This document shows, piece after piece, positions 12,317 through 23,505 of a stretch of DNA of 64,000 nt. The position numbers and the translations under genes were made by a program. Below the pieces are notes generated by a model. The model saw only the letters and a program-made list of their open reading frames with translations, did no database searches and had not been told where the DNA came from. The stretch's first letter is position 1. Each line of letters starts with the position of its first letter. This stretch comes from Fulvia fulva (taxonomy: Eukaryota > Ascomycota > Dothideomycetes > Mycosphaerellales > Mycosphaerellaceae), in NCBI RefSeq assembly GCF_020509005.1, contig NC_063016.1, positions 806,001 through 870,000 of the forward strand, written 5' to 3'.

Positions 12317-14767
12317 AGTGTCGATGACAGGGGCGCAAGGACTGTTGCCGTTGAGGTCATTGCAACGACTCATCTATGTGACTCGCTTTAGATGGTATCA
12401 AAGTCGATGAAGGTGTAGCAACGCGGGGGCAGGAGACTGCCGAGAAGAGGACCGGGAGGGGCGACATCGATGGTAACAAGCATGAGCGCAGGACGGGGAT
12501 GTGTAGCAATCGTTATAGCCAGCAGGGTCCTTGCGAGGTTCCAGGAGACCGGAGAAATTGTCTTACATGGCCATGGGTAGCAACGTGTGTCCCTGGTAGG
12601 CAGGATAGCAATGGCCACCAACATGGCCGTGGAGGTGCATCTTCATGGAGTCAAGAGTCAAGCATGGACATTGGGTTTCCTGGAATCAACTCAGTAATAT
12701 TGTCCCGGTGCATGAACACCTACCGCGGGTGATGGTGAATATTCTGCGAGCTGTCCTGACGTGCTGACTGGTGAAGAGCACAGTGAGCAAGTATTATGGA
12801 TTCTAGACTTTGACCCTGTGGATGAGCTTGCAAATGAGCATTCAATGACGCTGTATCTCGTGAAAGCTTGCGTGAGCAGGTGGATCAAGAGTGAGCAGCT
12901 GAAGAGACGCAAAAGTATGTGCTCCGTAAAACACTGTGTTGGAGGTGAGATGGTAGTCATCCATGTGGTCCGGCTGGCCAGCAATAAGATCTAAGGCTGC
13001 GTCTGACGTTTGCTTGCACAGCCTCAGGAGGGTGTTGTGAAGAGCGGCTCGTGTGAAGTCGAGAGGCGCATGGTGAAACAGCCTCCTCCACCAGATGATG
13101 TGTTGTGGCTCGTCGTGAGCGTGCGGAGGCCCAGACGTGCAAGCAGCAACGCGTGCTTGTTGACGATGTTTTTGTCATCGATCCGATGTGCACTGGTGTC
13201 GGGAAAAACAGCGTGGAGGAAAATACTCGGGGTTTTGTTTCAGGTCACGTTCTGGACTCAGTGGACCACGGCCCTTGTACCGAAGCTATGCGAGGAACAT
13301 GGTTGACTGTGAGCACTATTTTGCAACCACTCGTTGCTATCGCTGCAGTGCAGCCTCCAGCAATCTCGATGGGGAGTGCTGATGGCCTGCGGTGTGAGCT
13401 CGTGCAATGGGAGCACCGCAATACGTGGTCGATGGTGTGCAGCACGTGTGTCATAGTGTGCCAATGGGAACGGCGGGCGGAGAGAGGTCCATTGTGGTTC
13501 GTGGACGACGACTTCTTTCTCGGCGGAACAGCCGCCATGGTGGGTCAGCTCGTGTCAATGGATGGGAGACGGTGGTTCGAAGGTGTTTGGTGGTTCCTGG
13601 ACGTCGCAGACCGAGATGCCTGACACCGTGAGGTGCCCCTGACGGAGTGCTTGCCATGCGAAGCCGTGATTGCCAACAGCCAAAGTCAATACATGTAATT
13701 ACGACCTGAATGAAGCAACAATGATGGAATGGCACACGACGAGGACCATGTCTCGGTGAGAGGGTGATCGGTGAAGTTGTATGTGTTGTGCTTCGCTAGT
13801 GTGCTGCCGAGTCAAGGGCATTTTTGGAGGATCTGGATGAAAGAGAAAGAGGAACACGCGTTGTCGCGATCGACGGATGCCACGGCGGGAAAACTTGCAT
13901 GTACAATACTCACCGCGGGCGCTATATGAATGATATGATAATATGATGATTCTTCGCTTAGTGCTCCAATTGATGGCAGTGTTGTGCCGCCGCCAGCGCT
14001 TCCCAAGCTTTGGCGTTGCAGAGCATCTGACATGGACCAACACTCCCCTCGCTCGTGCTGTTGTGTTTGGCCGTCGACAGCAGGCTCCACTTGCTGCTTC
14101 CCTCCACAACTCCTGTACATACTCCCAACCATCAGAGACCCACAGGCGCCAGCTCGTCGTCGGCATGGCTTGTTATGGCTGCGCGTCCAAGGTTCTCTGC
14201 GATGCCGCTATAGGACGCCATCCTCGCGCCATACTGCGACCGCATGCCATTGCTTGCACCTGGCTCCACAACTGCCACACGCATGTGTTGCACCATTCCA
14301 CCGCATCGCCCTCATTCTTCTCTCTACAATACCCTCGTTAGCCGCTGCTCTGCTGGCACACTCTTTGTTCTCACACACCGAATCTAACCACGTTAGCCAC
14401 CACCGCTCCCGTACATTCACCCGACGCTCATAGATAACGATCCATCGCCGCTTATCTTGGCTGCTTGATAACGAATCGCTCTTTGACGGGACATCACAGT
14501 CATACAAGAGCACTCCTGTCCTGGTACGTGGTGGCCCGCTGTGATAACGACGCACACTGCTCACTGCTGACTCTGCTACACCAGAAACTTCCCTACACTC
14601 GTTGATCATTGTCTTTGTCCATCAAAGCCCAACAGCTCAATCTCCAGCAGCTACGCTCGGCCACTATAGCCTGCCACCCTGCCATATCGTGCACCTAGTC
14701 ACGCTGGACGTTCGGATGTGCCTGCAAGATCGCTGATACCCGACTCCGGTTCCACACTTATCGCCCA
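12317..14767. other. 2.4 kb without a supported gene
   Basis: Several frames of 70-172 codons exist (largest 13105-13623, plus strand), but none shows a domain, convincing splice-connected homology or biased composition. The stretch is unusually rich in TG/GTG on the plus strand around 12700-13600. The last 400 bases are CT-rich (repeated CCACC, CTCACACACC) and look like the promoter/leader of the downstream Ecl1-type gene. A gene missed here cannot be excluded. Confidence 0.4.
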
Positions 14768-15908
14768 ATGAACAAGCACCAGCAACATGCGCGCACCGCC
14801 TCCCAGGGCCGCAAGCTGCTCCCACCGCACGCAAGACCCAACAAACCTGCGCCACTGAAGAGAGGAGCCAGCTATAACAATGCTCACTCTCACGTCTCAA
14901 GCCCAAAGAGCCCGTCATTCAACAAGACGCAGTGGAGGAGAAGCGTTGGAGGTGGAGAGGAAGTGCAGCCCATTGAGGAGGAAGAAAGTGGCATGGCTAG
15001 TTTCCTGCAGTTCTGGTATGTCAACCTGCAAAGCCTGGTCTGCGTCTTGGCAGATCCATCCATGGATGACTCTGTGCTAACTCTTTGCAAGCACAACCTG
15101 TGAGCGGCAGATAGTGACACCAGGCGCTGTCCTATACTGCTCGGAGGCGTAAGTCACATCCCACCTTGCTTATAGAAGCAATATCTAACATTATTCCAGG
15201 TGTCGCAGAAAGGATGTTTCTCGACCAACGTCCCTACAATCACTAGAGAGCGTAACATCTCCCTCGATCGTACGGAATACATCCTCCTACTTCGACCAAC
15301 CCCCCAGCGACATCGTACCTCAGCGCTCGCCCACAGTCCTGCGTCCACTCTCCCAAACATTCTCCGACCTCTCGCTCTACGACTCCCACTCCAGCGACTC
15401 TTCCAGCGATCTAGAAGCCCGCCAAGACAGCCATGCAGCGCACTACCTCGATCAGTTCTACTCCGGCTTCGCAGCCGCTGAGCAAGCAACATCTCGCTCC
15501 GGCCGCCCTCGCATGAACCGCTCCTCGACCACCAACGACAGCCATGCAATACCTTCTCTTGTGCACTCCCCCAGCTCCTCGTACGGCACTGTCGCTTCGA
15601 ACGCATCATACAGACCGGTAGCGAATCGACATCATCCTTGGAACTGCAACTGCTCTACTTCGAAATCGATCGATCTGGTCATACCTTATCCGACTGCATC
15701 CACGAGTCCGACACAGCTGCTGGAAGATGCGAGTCTGAAGAGTGGAGCGAGCACGGAGACGTCGTTCCGCGTGGTTGAGGCTGGGGACGTCTCGTATGAG
15801 CAGAGAACGCTGCGGGGAAGTAAGAGCGGTTCAGAGAGGAAGACGAGTGCGGATAGAACGCTGAAACAGTTGTTCAGCCATGATGCCATGAAGGCGTCGC
15901 CAAAGTAG
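14768..15908 (+). CDS. Ecl1-family zinc-binding lifespan/stress regulatory factor
   Basis: Three exons, 14768-15015, 15092-15148 and 15200-15908, give 337 residues. Donors GTATGT and GTAAGT and acceptors GCAAG and TCCAG keep phase. Splicing across the short middle exon assembles FLQFCTTCERQIV followed by LYCSEACRRKD, the four-Cys core (CxxC ... CxxxC) of the fungal Ecl1/2/3 family. In yeasts, members of that family extend chronological lifespan and act in starvation and stress responses, probably by binding zinc. The rest is low complexity and Ser-rich: a basic N-terminus (MNKHQQHARTASQGRK) and a long tail with HSPSSSYGTVAS. A second small cluster, HHPWNCNCS, could add metal ligands. The assignment rests on the Cys core; the function in this organism is inferred. 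Confidence 0.75.
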
Positions 15909-16751
15909 GCAAGCGTTGGAAGAGAATGTACAGAGACGTGAGGTAGTCTTTGGATTTGAAGAGGAGGTTTTATACTATAGATTGGCGTCAGGAAAGACTG
16001 ATGGGTTGGCGTTAATGAAGGCGGCGATCTCAAAAAAGTGTTTTGGTAACAGCGATCGGCGTTGGGGGGAGGAACAAGCGGAAATCTAGTACGCTCAAAG
16101 GATATCACTGGCGTTGTGGGATCTGGTAATGGTATCTTTTGAGTATCAACGGTTCGGTTTGATAGAGAGATCTAGACTATACTGTACTGCTGTGCAGCTG
16201 CCCTCTCGTGGCTTGCGCCAAACTTGATCATCGACTATGAGTCAAGGATGCATAGTCCCTACTACAACTTGCACATGATTGATCATGGGAGCACCAACCC
16301 AGCCAATTCCGCTGTACACCACCGTCAGGTAAGCCGGTATGATCATCGGATGCATTCCCGTAACACAGCATCATGCGAGTCAGACACGCGAGGTCATATC
16401 CGGCAACCATGGACGAACTCGCATCCTCCGCATGTAGGTTTCAGCTCAAATGGACCGCGGGAACTTCAAAACATCGGTAGGCCATGTCGGCCATCATCTC
16501 GAGGCATCGCAGTGGCCATGGCTCGCGAACAACATTGCGTCTACTACCGCCATGACGACCTTGTCGGGACTTCAGACTGCACTCTTAAGCGATGTAATCT
16601 TTCATGTCAGCCGCAACCTTCATGTTCGTGCTACATAGTGCCTTCTATATGACTCTTCTACCGACTACGGCTCTGATCTTGGTTCCCACCTCCCTGCTTG
16701 GTTGGCCTTGGCCCCGAATCTTGTTTCATCTTCCATCAAGAACTGAGAGCT
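15909..16751. other. intergenic, no supported gene
   Basis: Holds the 3' flank of the Ecl1-type gene and the promoter of the first zinc-cluster regulator. The 142-codon frame at 16224-16652 has no recognisable content. Confidence 0.45.
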
Positions 16752-18317
16752 ATGGTTGCCAAAACCTGCCGATGCCTGACCTGTCGAGCGCGGAAAGTGA
16801 AGGCAAGTCCCACGCCTCAAAGATTGAGATGTATTCTGTGGGTAAGGCTAACGACCTCGTCTTGGTAATGTGATCAGGACTGGCCGGTATGCGGACAATG
16901 CAAGCGCGCCAAACGACAGTGCCCAGGTCCACCATCGACAGTAAAGTTCGTTCCATCCTGGAGTGCGAATGCTACAAAGCACTCCTCGGCTCCAGCCATC
17001 ACGACAGAGAAGCGTGATGTTCAGTGGACTGAGCCAGAGAAGCCAGATAGACTATTAGGGGCCCGGAGGACGAAAAGGCTATCCCACGTTGGGGCGATTG
17101 TCCCAGGCCCAGAGCTTTACTCATCACCTCCAGCGACCCCAGCTCTTCGAGTCGCAATGGCATTAGTGCATACAGTCTCTATCGAGACCGCGACGACGAA
17201 CCCGGCACTTCTTGGCGCCTTCGTCCGATACGTTCCGCCCATACTCGACTCCAGCCCCTCCTTAACCGCCACCGTCGCCTGCTGTCTCGAAGCATGCAAG
17301 CAGAAAGAGCTGCATCCTACACAACGCAAGGTCTTGGACATTGGACTATATGGTCATGCTCTCAAGAGCATTCATATCGCACTACAAGACCGGGGGCAAA
17401 GGGACAGCGACGCGACATTTCTCGCAGTAGTTCTGATGCAGCGTCTGGAGACGGCGTTGGTCACCAAAGGCATAGCGCGAATTCCTTGTTGGTCTGTGCA
17501 CGCAGGAGGTGTGAGCGATCTGTTACGATATAGGGGTGCGTTCGACCCAAAGAATAAGTTGATCTTTGAGGCGATGCTGGAGAATATTGGACCCATTGTT
17601 GCGCATTGGATAGAAAAGGAGGAAGATTGCTTTCTGGAGGCGCCAGAGTGGCAGGTCGTTCTTCAATGTAGAGAAGACACGAAATTGGCCGATCGAATTC
17701 TACTTGGGGTTGTAGGACAGCTGATATTTCTTCCGCGCTTGTTGAGGATGTTCCGCGAGGCGCGTGATGATCACGGAAGCGTAGAGGGTGCGATGGATCT
17801 GGCCATGAGCATGGCGGTTGCGCTACGCAACGTCGACAATATGCTCGAAGACAAGTTATTCCAAGATGTATCGATTGTTTCTAGAAGCAACGCCGGTTGG
17901 GATGCTCCAGTGAACTGCTTCTACGAGGATGTCAAGCAGAAAGATGCCCGAGCAATCTGCTGGCACGTCATCCTGAGCATAATCATCAACAACGCTCTCG
18001 TTGCACTGATTGGATTGAAAGCTCGTAGCGGCTGCTCCAAAGACTTCTCTGGCTGTGTTGAGGAGCTGAAGAGGTATAACTTGATTCTGAGCCGTAGAGC
18101 ATGGATGCTCGCCACGGAAGCCAGGCAATGCGGCCTGATGGTGTATTACTTCTACACCGGCGCTCTTGTTACTTCATACAAAAGCGCTCAGTCGGCAGAC
18201 CACCAGAACTGGATCATCAGCTTGTTGAACGAGCTTCATCGAAGCGACGAGTCCGACGCCTTATGGACGCATGAGATTGTGGAACGCTCAAGTCGAGCGT
18301 TTACGGCATCAGTGTAA
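16752..18317 (+). CDS. Zn(II)2Cys6-type transcription regulator with atypical zinc cluster
   Basis: Starts at the ATG at 16752 with MVAKTCRCLTCRARKVK, the first half of a zinc cluster. The second half, DWPVCGQCKRAKRQCPG, begins at 16878, so an intron lies between. The best-sized intron is 16803-16877 with a GCAAGT (GC-AG) donor, a GCTAAC branch site and an ATCAG acceptor. This keeps frame but leaves no third Cys directly after RARKVK. The alternative, a GTAAGG donor at 16842, gives only a 36-nt intron but retains a Cys (TGT) 16 residues after the second one. From 16878 a single frame runs to TAA at 18317: a low-complexity linker, then an alpha-helical middle region like the regulatory part of fungal C6 factors. 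It probably binds DNA in the nucleus; targets are unknown. The 3' end is 6 nt from the convergent neighbour. Confidence 0.75.
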
Positions 18318-18323
18318 CTGGGC

Positions 18324-19637
18324 TCAGGTCATAGCAGTGTCGGTTTGAGAGCGATCCACGGGGCTGTTCATGTCGGAAGTCGGTTCGAGGCCATTCTGTA
18401 GTTGTCGTATTGGCCAGGCGATCCAGGGTCGATAGTCCTCGTGAAGCTGGGTCACGATAGCATCGAGTGTCCAGCGACTCCAGCCTTTCCAGAACCAGGT
18501 CTTCTCGTGAAGCCGCATCAAGACAGCGAAGTGAGCGACGATGATTAGTGCCACCGGATCTCTTTCTTCCACCAGATTGACCCAAGTGTCCTCCAGACAT
18601 GCCACCCAGCTCATGGTAATGGCCACTGAGTTGAGCTCGCCAGAACGCAGATAGTAGTGAGTATTCTTGAAGACAACATGTAGTCTCTCAATAGCCTTGA
18701 AATGAGCGTCATAAGCAGGCGAATCCTTTGGGCACATCTGACCGATCAAGGTCTCGAGATCCATGATCTCCTGGATGTCTCCACCAGATGTCTTGCTCCA
18801 GTCTACGCTGAACACGATGGGCGCCATGTCGGATGTAATCAGTCTGATCCAGTTCTGCTGCACTGTTGCCTTGGAGCCATGCACAAGGCGGATCCAGTGG
18901 CACATCTCGCCTAGCGGATCTTTTGGAGGATTGGCTTGGCACAAGCCAAGACTGTGCATAACCACAAGGCCAGCGCAACCAAACACTGCACTGCACGCGA
19001 CAGGATCGGGGAATGCGATCTGTCTTCGAAGTTCGCTGACTGCTACATCCATGTGGCAAGTTGAGCGGTACACGAGGTCCTCGTTGTTGGCAGGCCCAAG
19101 TACAGCTTTGTGTATTGCCGATACAGCAAGGATGGCGTGAAGAAGGAAGGGGTATTTGAAGCCGAGCTCGACCATGACAGTCTGGTAGATTATCTGTTCG
19201 GCTTTGACTGCCGGAGTAAAAGAGGTGTGCGTTGTCCAGAAGTGCAAGAGTTTGAGTGACTCCATGTCCAGCTCCCAAGGGCCGGCCGGGGTCGAGGCGC
19301 CTGCCTGAGCACCTGCAGCGCTTCCAGGTGTGCTTGGCGGAGGTGTTAGGCTTGTTGTCGATGTCTTCGGTGCAGCCCAGGTGCATACAATGTCTAGCCT
19401 TGAGCACGCTGCACATCTGGGCTGGGTCTCGTCGCACTGCCAGAGGTGAGAAGCGAAGAAATCTAAAGTGCTCAACCATGGGGAGCTGGTGATGACATGA
19501 CGTGTCCGAGTGTGACTTACCTTTACATGTCGTCGCTTGCATTGTTGACAGCCTTTGCGACTCTTGGTGTGTGTCTTACGAACCATGCTTGCTGACGGTG
19601 ACTTGGGGTCAGATGAGCCGCTCGGAGAGGCACTCAT
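18324..19637 (-). CDS. Zn(II)2Cys6 transcription factor, sterol-uptake-control (UPC2/ECM22) like
   Basis: Two exons on the minus strand: 19637-19521 and 19436-18324, 409 residues. The 84-nt intron (GTAAGT to GGCAG) falls exactly inside the zinc cluster. Splicing makes GCQQCKRRHVK joined to CDETQPRCAACSRLDIVC, a perfect Cx2Cx6Cx6Cx2Cx6C cluster at about residues 31-57. The basic run KTHTKSRKG just before it is typical. After a Ser/Thr/Pro linker comes LLHFWTTHTSFT and LHAILAVSAIHKA, the pattern of the fungal_trans_2-like middle domain found in UPC2/ECM22-type factors. That name describes the family only; sterol regulation is not shown here. I chose the Met at 19637 (MSASPSGSSDPKSP) because the frame upstream of it lacks conservation-like features. 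It faces a divergent ankyrin gene across about 430 bp. Confidence 0.88.
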   Translation of the reverse strand: MSASPSGSSDPKSPSASMVRKTHTKSRKGCQQCKRRHVKVSHTRTRHVITSSPWLSTLDFFASHLWQCDETQPRCAACSRLDIVCTWAAPKTSTTSLTPPPSTPGSAAGAQAGASTPAGPWELDMESLKLLHFWTTHTSFTPAVKAEQIIYQTVMVELGFKYPFLLHAILAVSAIHKAVLGPANNEDLVYRSTCHMDVAVSELRRQIAFPDPVACSAVFGCAGLVVMHSLGLCQANPPKDPLGEMCHWIRLVHGSKATVQQNWIRLITSDMAPIVFSVDWSKTSGGDIQEIMDLETLIGQMCPKDSPAYDAHFKAIERLHVVFKNTHYYLRSGELNSVAITMSWVACLEDTWVNLVEERDPVALIIVAHFAVLMRLHEKTWFWKGWSRWTLDAIVTQLHEDYRPWIAWPIRQLQNGLEPTSDMNSPVDRSQTDTAMT

Positions 19638-20067
19638 ACGAGCGGTGGTATATGGGAGGTGGGCACGTTGACGGCTACCGCGGCGCAGGCCGACATGGGT
19701 GTGTTTGGAATGCTGCTGCCTCCATGATCGCAGCGTTCGCACGAGCAGGCAGTGTTTTCGGGAAGGGACGATCTTGCATGCACGAAGTGGACATTCGACC
19801 CGGCAGTTTGGCGCCACGATTCGAGAATAGTGGGGGGACTTCGCTTAGGGTGCGAAGCCACATCCTCCAGTAAATTTTGATGGAAAGGTCGGCTGACGCT
19901 GGCCCGAGAACCGACCGACCGCCACGTGCAAGAGCTGTTGACAAAAGTCTTGAACCTGCCAACGTGTCACGTGCGTGGACATTTCCCTCTCGCCGTGCAC
20001 CTGGCCGCCACCACGATTGAAACAGACCCAGGACTGCTGGGCCTCGTGCAAACCAAAATCGAGTGAC
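19638..20067. promoter_or_regulatory. shared 430-bp divergent promoter region
   Basis: The only spacer between the minus-strand zinc-cluster factor and the plus-strand TPR/ankyrin gene, so both promoters must lie within it. It contains a CACGTG palindrome near 19968, a possible bHLH site. Co-regulation is inferred only. Confidence 0.35.
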
Positions 20068-22156
20068 ATGATAGACTTGCTTGAGGAGTTAGCGGATCTG
20101 TATCGAATGCTTGGGGACTTGGTATGGGCAGAAGAGTGCTCACCGGCTCATCTCCGTGAGCAGACTGCCAGACTAGGAAGATCTCATGAGGCCACACTCA
20201 AGTCACTTGCAAGACTTCTTGAGATTCTTGGCCGACAAGTCATGTACGACGAGGCAGAGCACGAGATCTTCACGTTTGTAAGGGACGCCTCAGATCGGAC
20301 GGCCGTGCTGGCGGCCATGTCAGGGGATCAGCTCTCCTTTCTCGAAAGCGCTTTTCTGAGGCCCCCCGAAGCAGGCAACGCAGTGCCGCCGACATGGGAT
20401 GCACTGTCGATCACACAACCACCTACATCTAACACCACGCTCACAGCATTCATCGTCCCAGGTCACTCTTTGCAGAAGTTCACGCCACAAGCACCTCGCG
20501 AAGGAGTGCATGATCTGCACCAACAAGCGCCAGGTCTCCACGGCCAGATACGCGCGCAGATGGGCAGACGCGAACGGGATCTTCGAGACGCAGCGGGGAA
20601 CGAACCCGACCTGGTGACGTTGTTTGAGGTGATGGCCACTGGGTCAACAGCTCTGATATCTGATTACAGCCGATACATCGATGCCGACACGACTCGATTT
20701 CGGGATCCGGTGAATGCGCGGACGATTTTGCATTATGCGGCAGCATTTGGAGAACCACACGTTGTCCAAAAGTGTATTGATGTCGATCCGAGCCTAGTCA
20801 ATGCTAGAGATATCTTCGGCGCAACACCTCTGCATCTTGCTGATGTGAATGGACGTTCGAAATCGTTTCGAGCTTTGGTGGCAGCACAAAGTGCTGTCAA
20901 TCTCAGAAGCAATACTGGAATGACAGCTATAGGGTACGCACGCCAGCGTATGTACCTGACAGCATCCATGGACAAAGAAGAAGGGGGACCCAGATATGCG
21001 AAACCTAGTCGGCAGTCTTCCTGAGCGAGGAGTTGTCAAGGCCCCTGGGAAAGTCAGGCCTATGCTAAGTCATGACGCGAACAGTACTGACCTCCGGGCC
21101 TACGTTGAGAGTGATGATGAGAACGACGACGGCGCATCAAGTTCCATATCCAGCGACGACAGCGATAGTGGATCGGACGACTCCGGTCAGAGTGATCCTG
21201 TACTGTCCGTTCGGAAAAGACCAGCCGATCATAAACATTCAAGGAATACGGCAGACATGCCGCATAGTCTTTTTGCACTGTCAAGGCCACCTGTTTTGGA
21301 AAGCTGTTCGACATCAAGCTTGTCAAGTATACGCTCAGCACTGCAGAACCAAAGCAGCGTTGTACATGATCGATCGGCCTTCTCCGAAAGTTCAGGCGCA
21401 CAATCTCAAACGCCTGATCCCAAGAAGAGACCAGTCAGAGAGTCGTTGCTGCCAACGAGACCTACAACACCTGTCTCCGAGCTTCATCTAGCAGCTGGCG
21501 TCGCTGGAGCTCATCTGAGGCACAAGTGCTCTGGTCAATATCTGACAGTAGACATAGCAGAGGAATACTTGCGCTCGGATCACGACACAAACAGGAAGGC
21601 TAACTCAGTCACATCAATCATGGACGTTTCCGCTACCGATGATGGCGTTGAGTCTTCGAGTGACGACTATCATCTCGGAGCAGCTGAAGCTACTGTTGAT
21701 GGCGGGCAACCGTGCCTCGATCCAGATGATGACTGTGAACAACATTTTGGAACACCTCGAGATACACCACTGGAACAGACGATACCTGCGGATGCGCCGC
21801 AAATCCCATCGGATCTGGAAGCTCAGATCGATACACAGCAACACGAAAAGATAGCCGCGAAGTCTGGGCCCATCGTTCCTCAGCCAGTGCTACCATGCTT
21901 CTCACATAACAGTAAGTCGGACAGAGCTGAGCTTGAACCTGCGCCGGGCGATGAGAAAGCCCAGCGACACGTATCACATACTCATACAAACGATACCATC
22001 AATGACCGGCATCGTTTGGCAGTACAGGAGATACGCGGCCAGAAACATCACGCACCGCCATCCGACCTAGCTATCGAGCTTTCTCGGTCTAAGGCCAGTG
22101 CACACTTACCTCCGTACGAAGCAGAGGCTGGAGACAACATAGTAACCGAACGCTAG
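20068..22156 (+). CDS. TPR (kinesin-light-chain type) / ankyrin repeat protein with disordered tail
   Basis: Exons 20068-20947 and 20994-22156 joined by a 46-nt intron (GTATGT donor, CTGAC branch, CCCAG acceptor), 680 residues. Residues 1-75 (MIDLLEELADLYRMLGDL..., RLGRSHEATLKSLARLLEIL, YDEAE) follow the spacing of kinesin-light-chain-like TPRs. Ankyrin repeats lie at about 225-290 (NARTILHYAAAFGE, DIFGATPLHLADVNGRS, NTGMTAIGYA). After the splice the protein is acidic and Ser-rich (ESDDENDDG, SSDDSDSGSDDSG) with no domain. Both repeat types mediate protein contacts; no catalytic function is visible. The two frames also overlap slightly as unspliced ORFs, so two separate genes are possible but less likely. 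Beyond the stop the same frame continues with coding-like sequence (see next entry). Confidence 0.6.
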
Positions 22157-22522
22157 AGAACAATATTATCTGCTCCTCGTACCTCTGAAGTATAGATCGA
22201 GAATCCAAGGCGCAAGCATCGGAGGGTCTATCGTCCTCGAGATCGTTCTAACGATCGCTAAACTAAGACTAGACGAAGCGAAGGTATCAAAGGGAGTTCT
22301 AGCACGGTACAACAGTTATCGAATGACCGACACAAGCATCGTCGCAGGAGTGACTCTGACACTGCTCTTACTAAATCCAGCACAAACGAATCCCGAGGCT
22401 AGAGGCGTAAGAGGCCACGGGTGCAAGAGCCATTAGTCTTAAGGTCTCTGTGGAGGGCCATAGCAGGGGAACCTGAGGCACCCGCGCAAAGGAGTAGAAA
22501 GAAGCGTCCTAGTACATAAAGT
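22157..22522 (+). pseudogene. stop-interrupted continuation of the TPR/ankyrin reading frame
   Basis: Read in the same frame as the preceding gene, this stretch keeps a coding-like, basic Ser/Arg composition. It includes RKHRRVYRPRDRSNDR, then NDRHKHRRRSDSDTALTKSS, then RRKRPRVQEPLVLRSLW, and ends RKKRPST before TAA. It is broken by TAG (22154), TAG, TAA and TAG. Each is a codon that one C-to-T change at CpA would produce from a Gln codon. I infer a formerly longer C-terminus lost by such changes; read-out by chance is the alternative. Confidence 0.4.
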
Positions 22523-22953
22523 CCACGATCGAACTATCGATACTGCGTGCTGCAGCTGAGCTCTGGATGGATGCCGAGCCAGACACAGCGGATGCCCCCC
22601 GATGATCATATGTTTATATAACGTTGTGATGGTGGTGTTGGCACAACAGATCAACGCTTTCGTCATCAACGTGTCGATGACTTGTAGTCGTCCGGCTGAG
22701 CATCGGCATTCTCATCACGACAGGGACCACATCGGCGGAGAGTTGGTATACCATGACGCGGCGGGTACGTGCTGTCGCAACGATCCCGGAGCATGACGAA
22801 ATGATCTAGATCGTATTACAGGCAAGTGTACAACCACATCTTGTTCATTTCTGTACATCTTGAGTTCTCCTCTATACATAGTATGTTCTGATTCGAACCC
22901 ACTGCTTCTTACAACATTGGTACCCTTTAGCTCGGAACATCGGAAACGACACT
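22523..22953. other. intergenic, no supported gene
   Basis: Nothing beyond short frames is visible. The last 100 bases are the likely leader of the Gly/Gln-rich ORF downstream. Confidence 0.4.
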
Positions 22954-23505
22954 ATGGGCTTACTTCAGAAGATCGAACACAAAGTCGAAGAGCAATTACT
23001 CCATAAGAAGCAACACCCTCAACAACAGCAGCAATACCCTTCACAACAAAGCTATGCATCTCAGCAACAACCGATGAGTGGAGGAAACTACCAACAAAGT
23101 CATCATTCTGGAGGTCACAACCATCAACAGGGACCATCACCTGGCTTCGGAGGACACCAACAACACCATAGTGGTGGCTTGATTCAGCCCGCCGGAGGAC
23201 CAGCACAAAGCGGCTTCAGCCAGCAACAAGGTGGCTTCGGCCAAGGCGAGTTCGGCGGTGGCCACTACGGAGGCCCCTCGGGGGGAGGAAGCCATCACGG
23301 AGGACATGGTCAAAGCGGACCAGGAGCGAGCTTTGGTGGAGGTGAGGATTTGAGAGGGCATGCTGGGTTTGATGGACCGGGAGGGCCGCAGGGAGGGCCG
23401 CCGGGTGGGTTTGGAGGTGGCGGTGGTTTTGGACCTCAGGGAGGGCATGGTGGAGGGCATGGAGGACTTGGAGGACCTGGAGGGCCGGGTGGTGGACCGT
23501 GGTGA
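22954..23505 (+). CDS. Gly/Gln/His-rich low-complexity protein
   Basis: 183 codons from an ATG in the context ACACTATGG. Residues 1-22 (MGLLQKIEHKVEEQLLHKKQ) form a short amphipathic, charged helix. The rest is first Gln-rich (QQQQQYPSQQSYASQQQ) and then a series of FGG, GGHGG and GGPGG repeats ending GGPW. No signal peptide, membrane segment or catalytic motif is visible. Proteins like this in fungi are often stress-associated or phase-separating, but that is only a resemblance. The codon usage is ordinary and the repeats are not nucleotide-perfect, which favours a real gene over a simple repeat. Confidence 0.6.
   Translation: MGLLQKIEHKVEEQLLHKKQHPQQQQQYPSQQSYASQQQPMSGGNYQQSHHSGGHNHQQGPSPGFGGHQQHHSGGLIQPAGGPAQSGFSQQQGGFGQGEFGGGHYGGPSGGGSHHGGHGQSGPGASFGGGEDLRGHAGFDGPGGPQGGPPGGFGGGGGFGPQGGHGGGHGGLGGPGGPGGGPW

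Noticed and set aside
13105..13623. 172-codon plus-strand frame as a gene
   Set aside because: No domain, no splice partners, low-quality composition, and several competing frames across the same interval.
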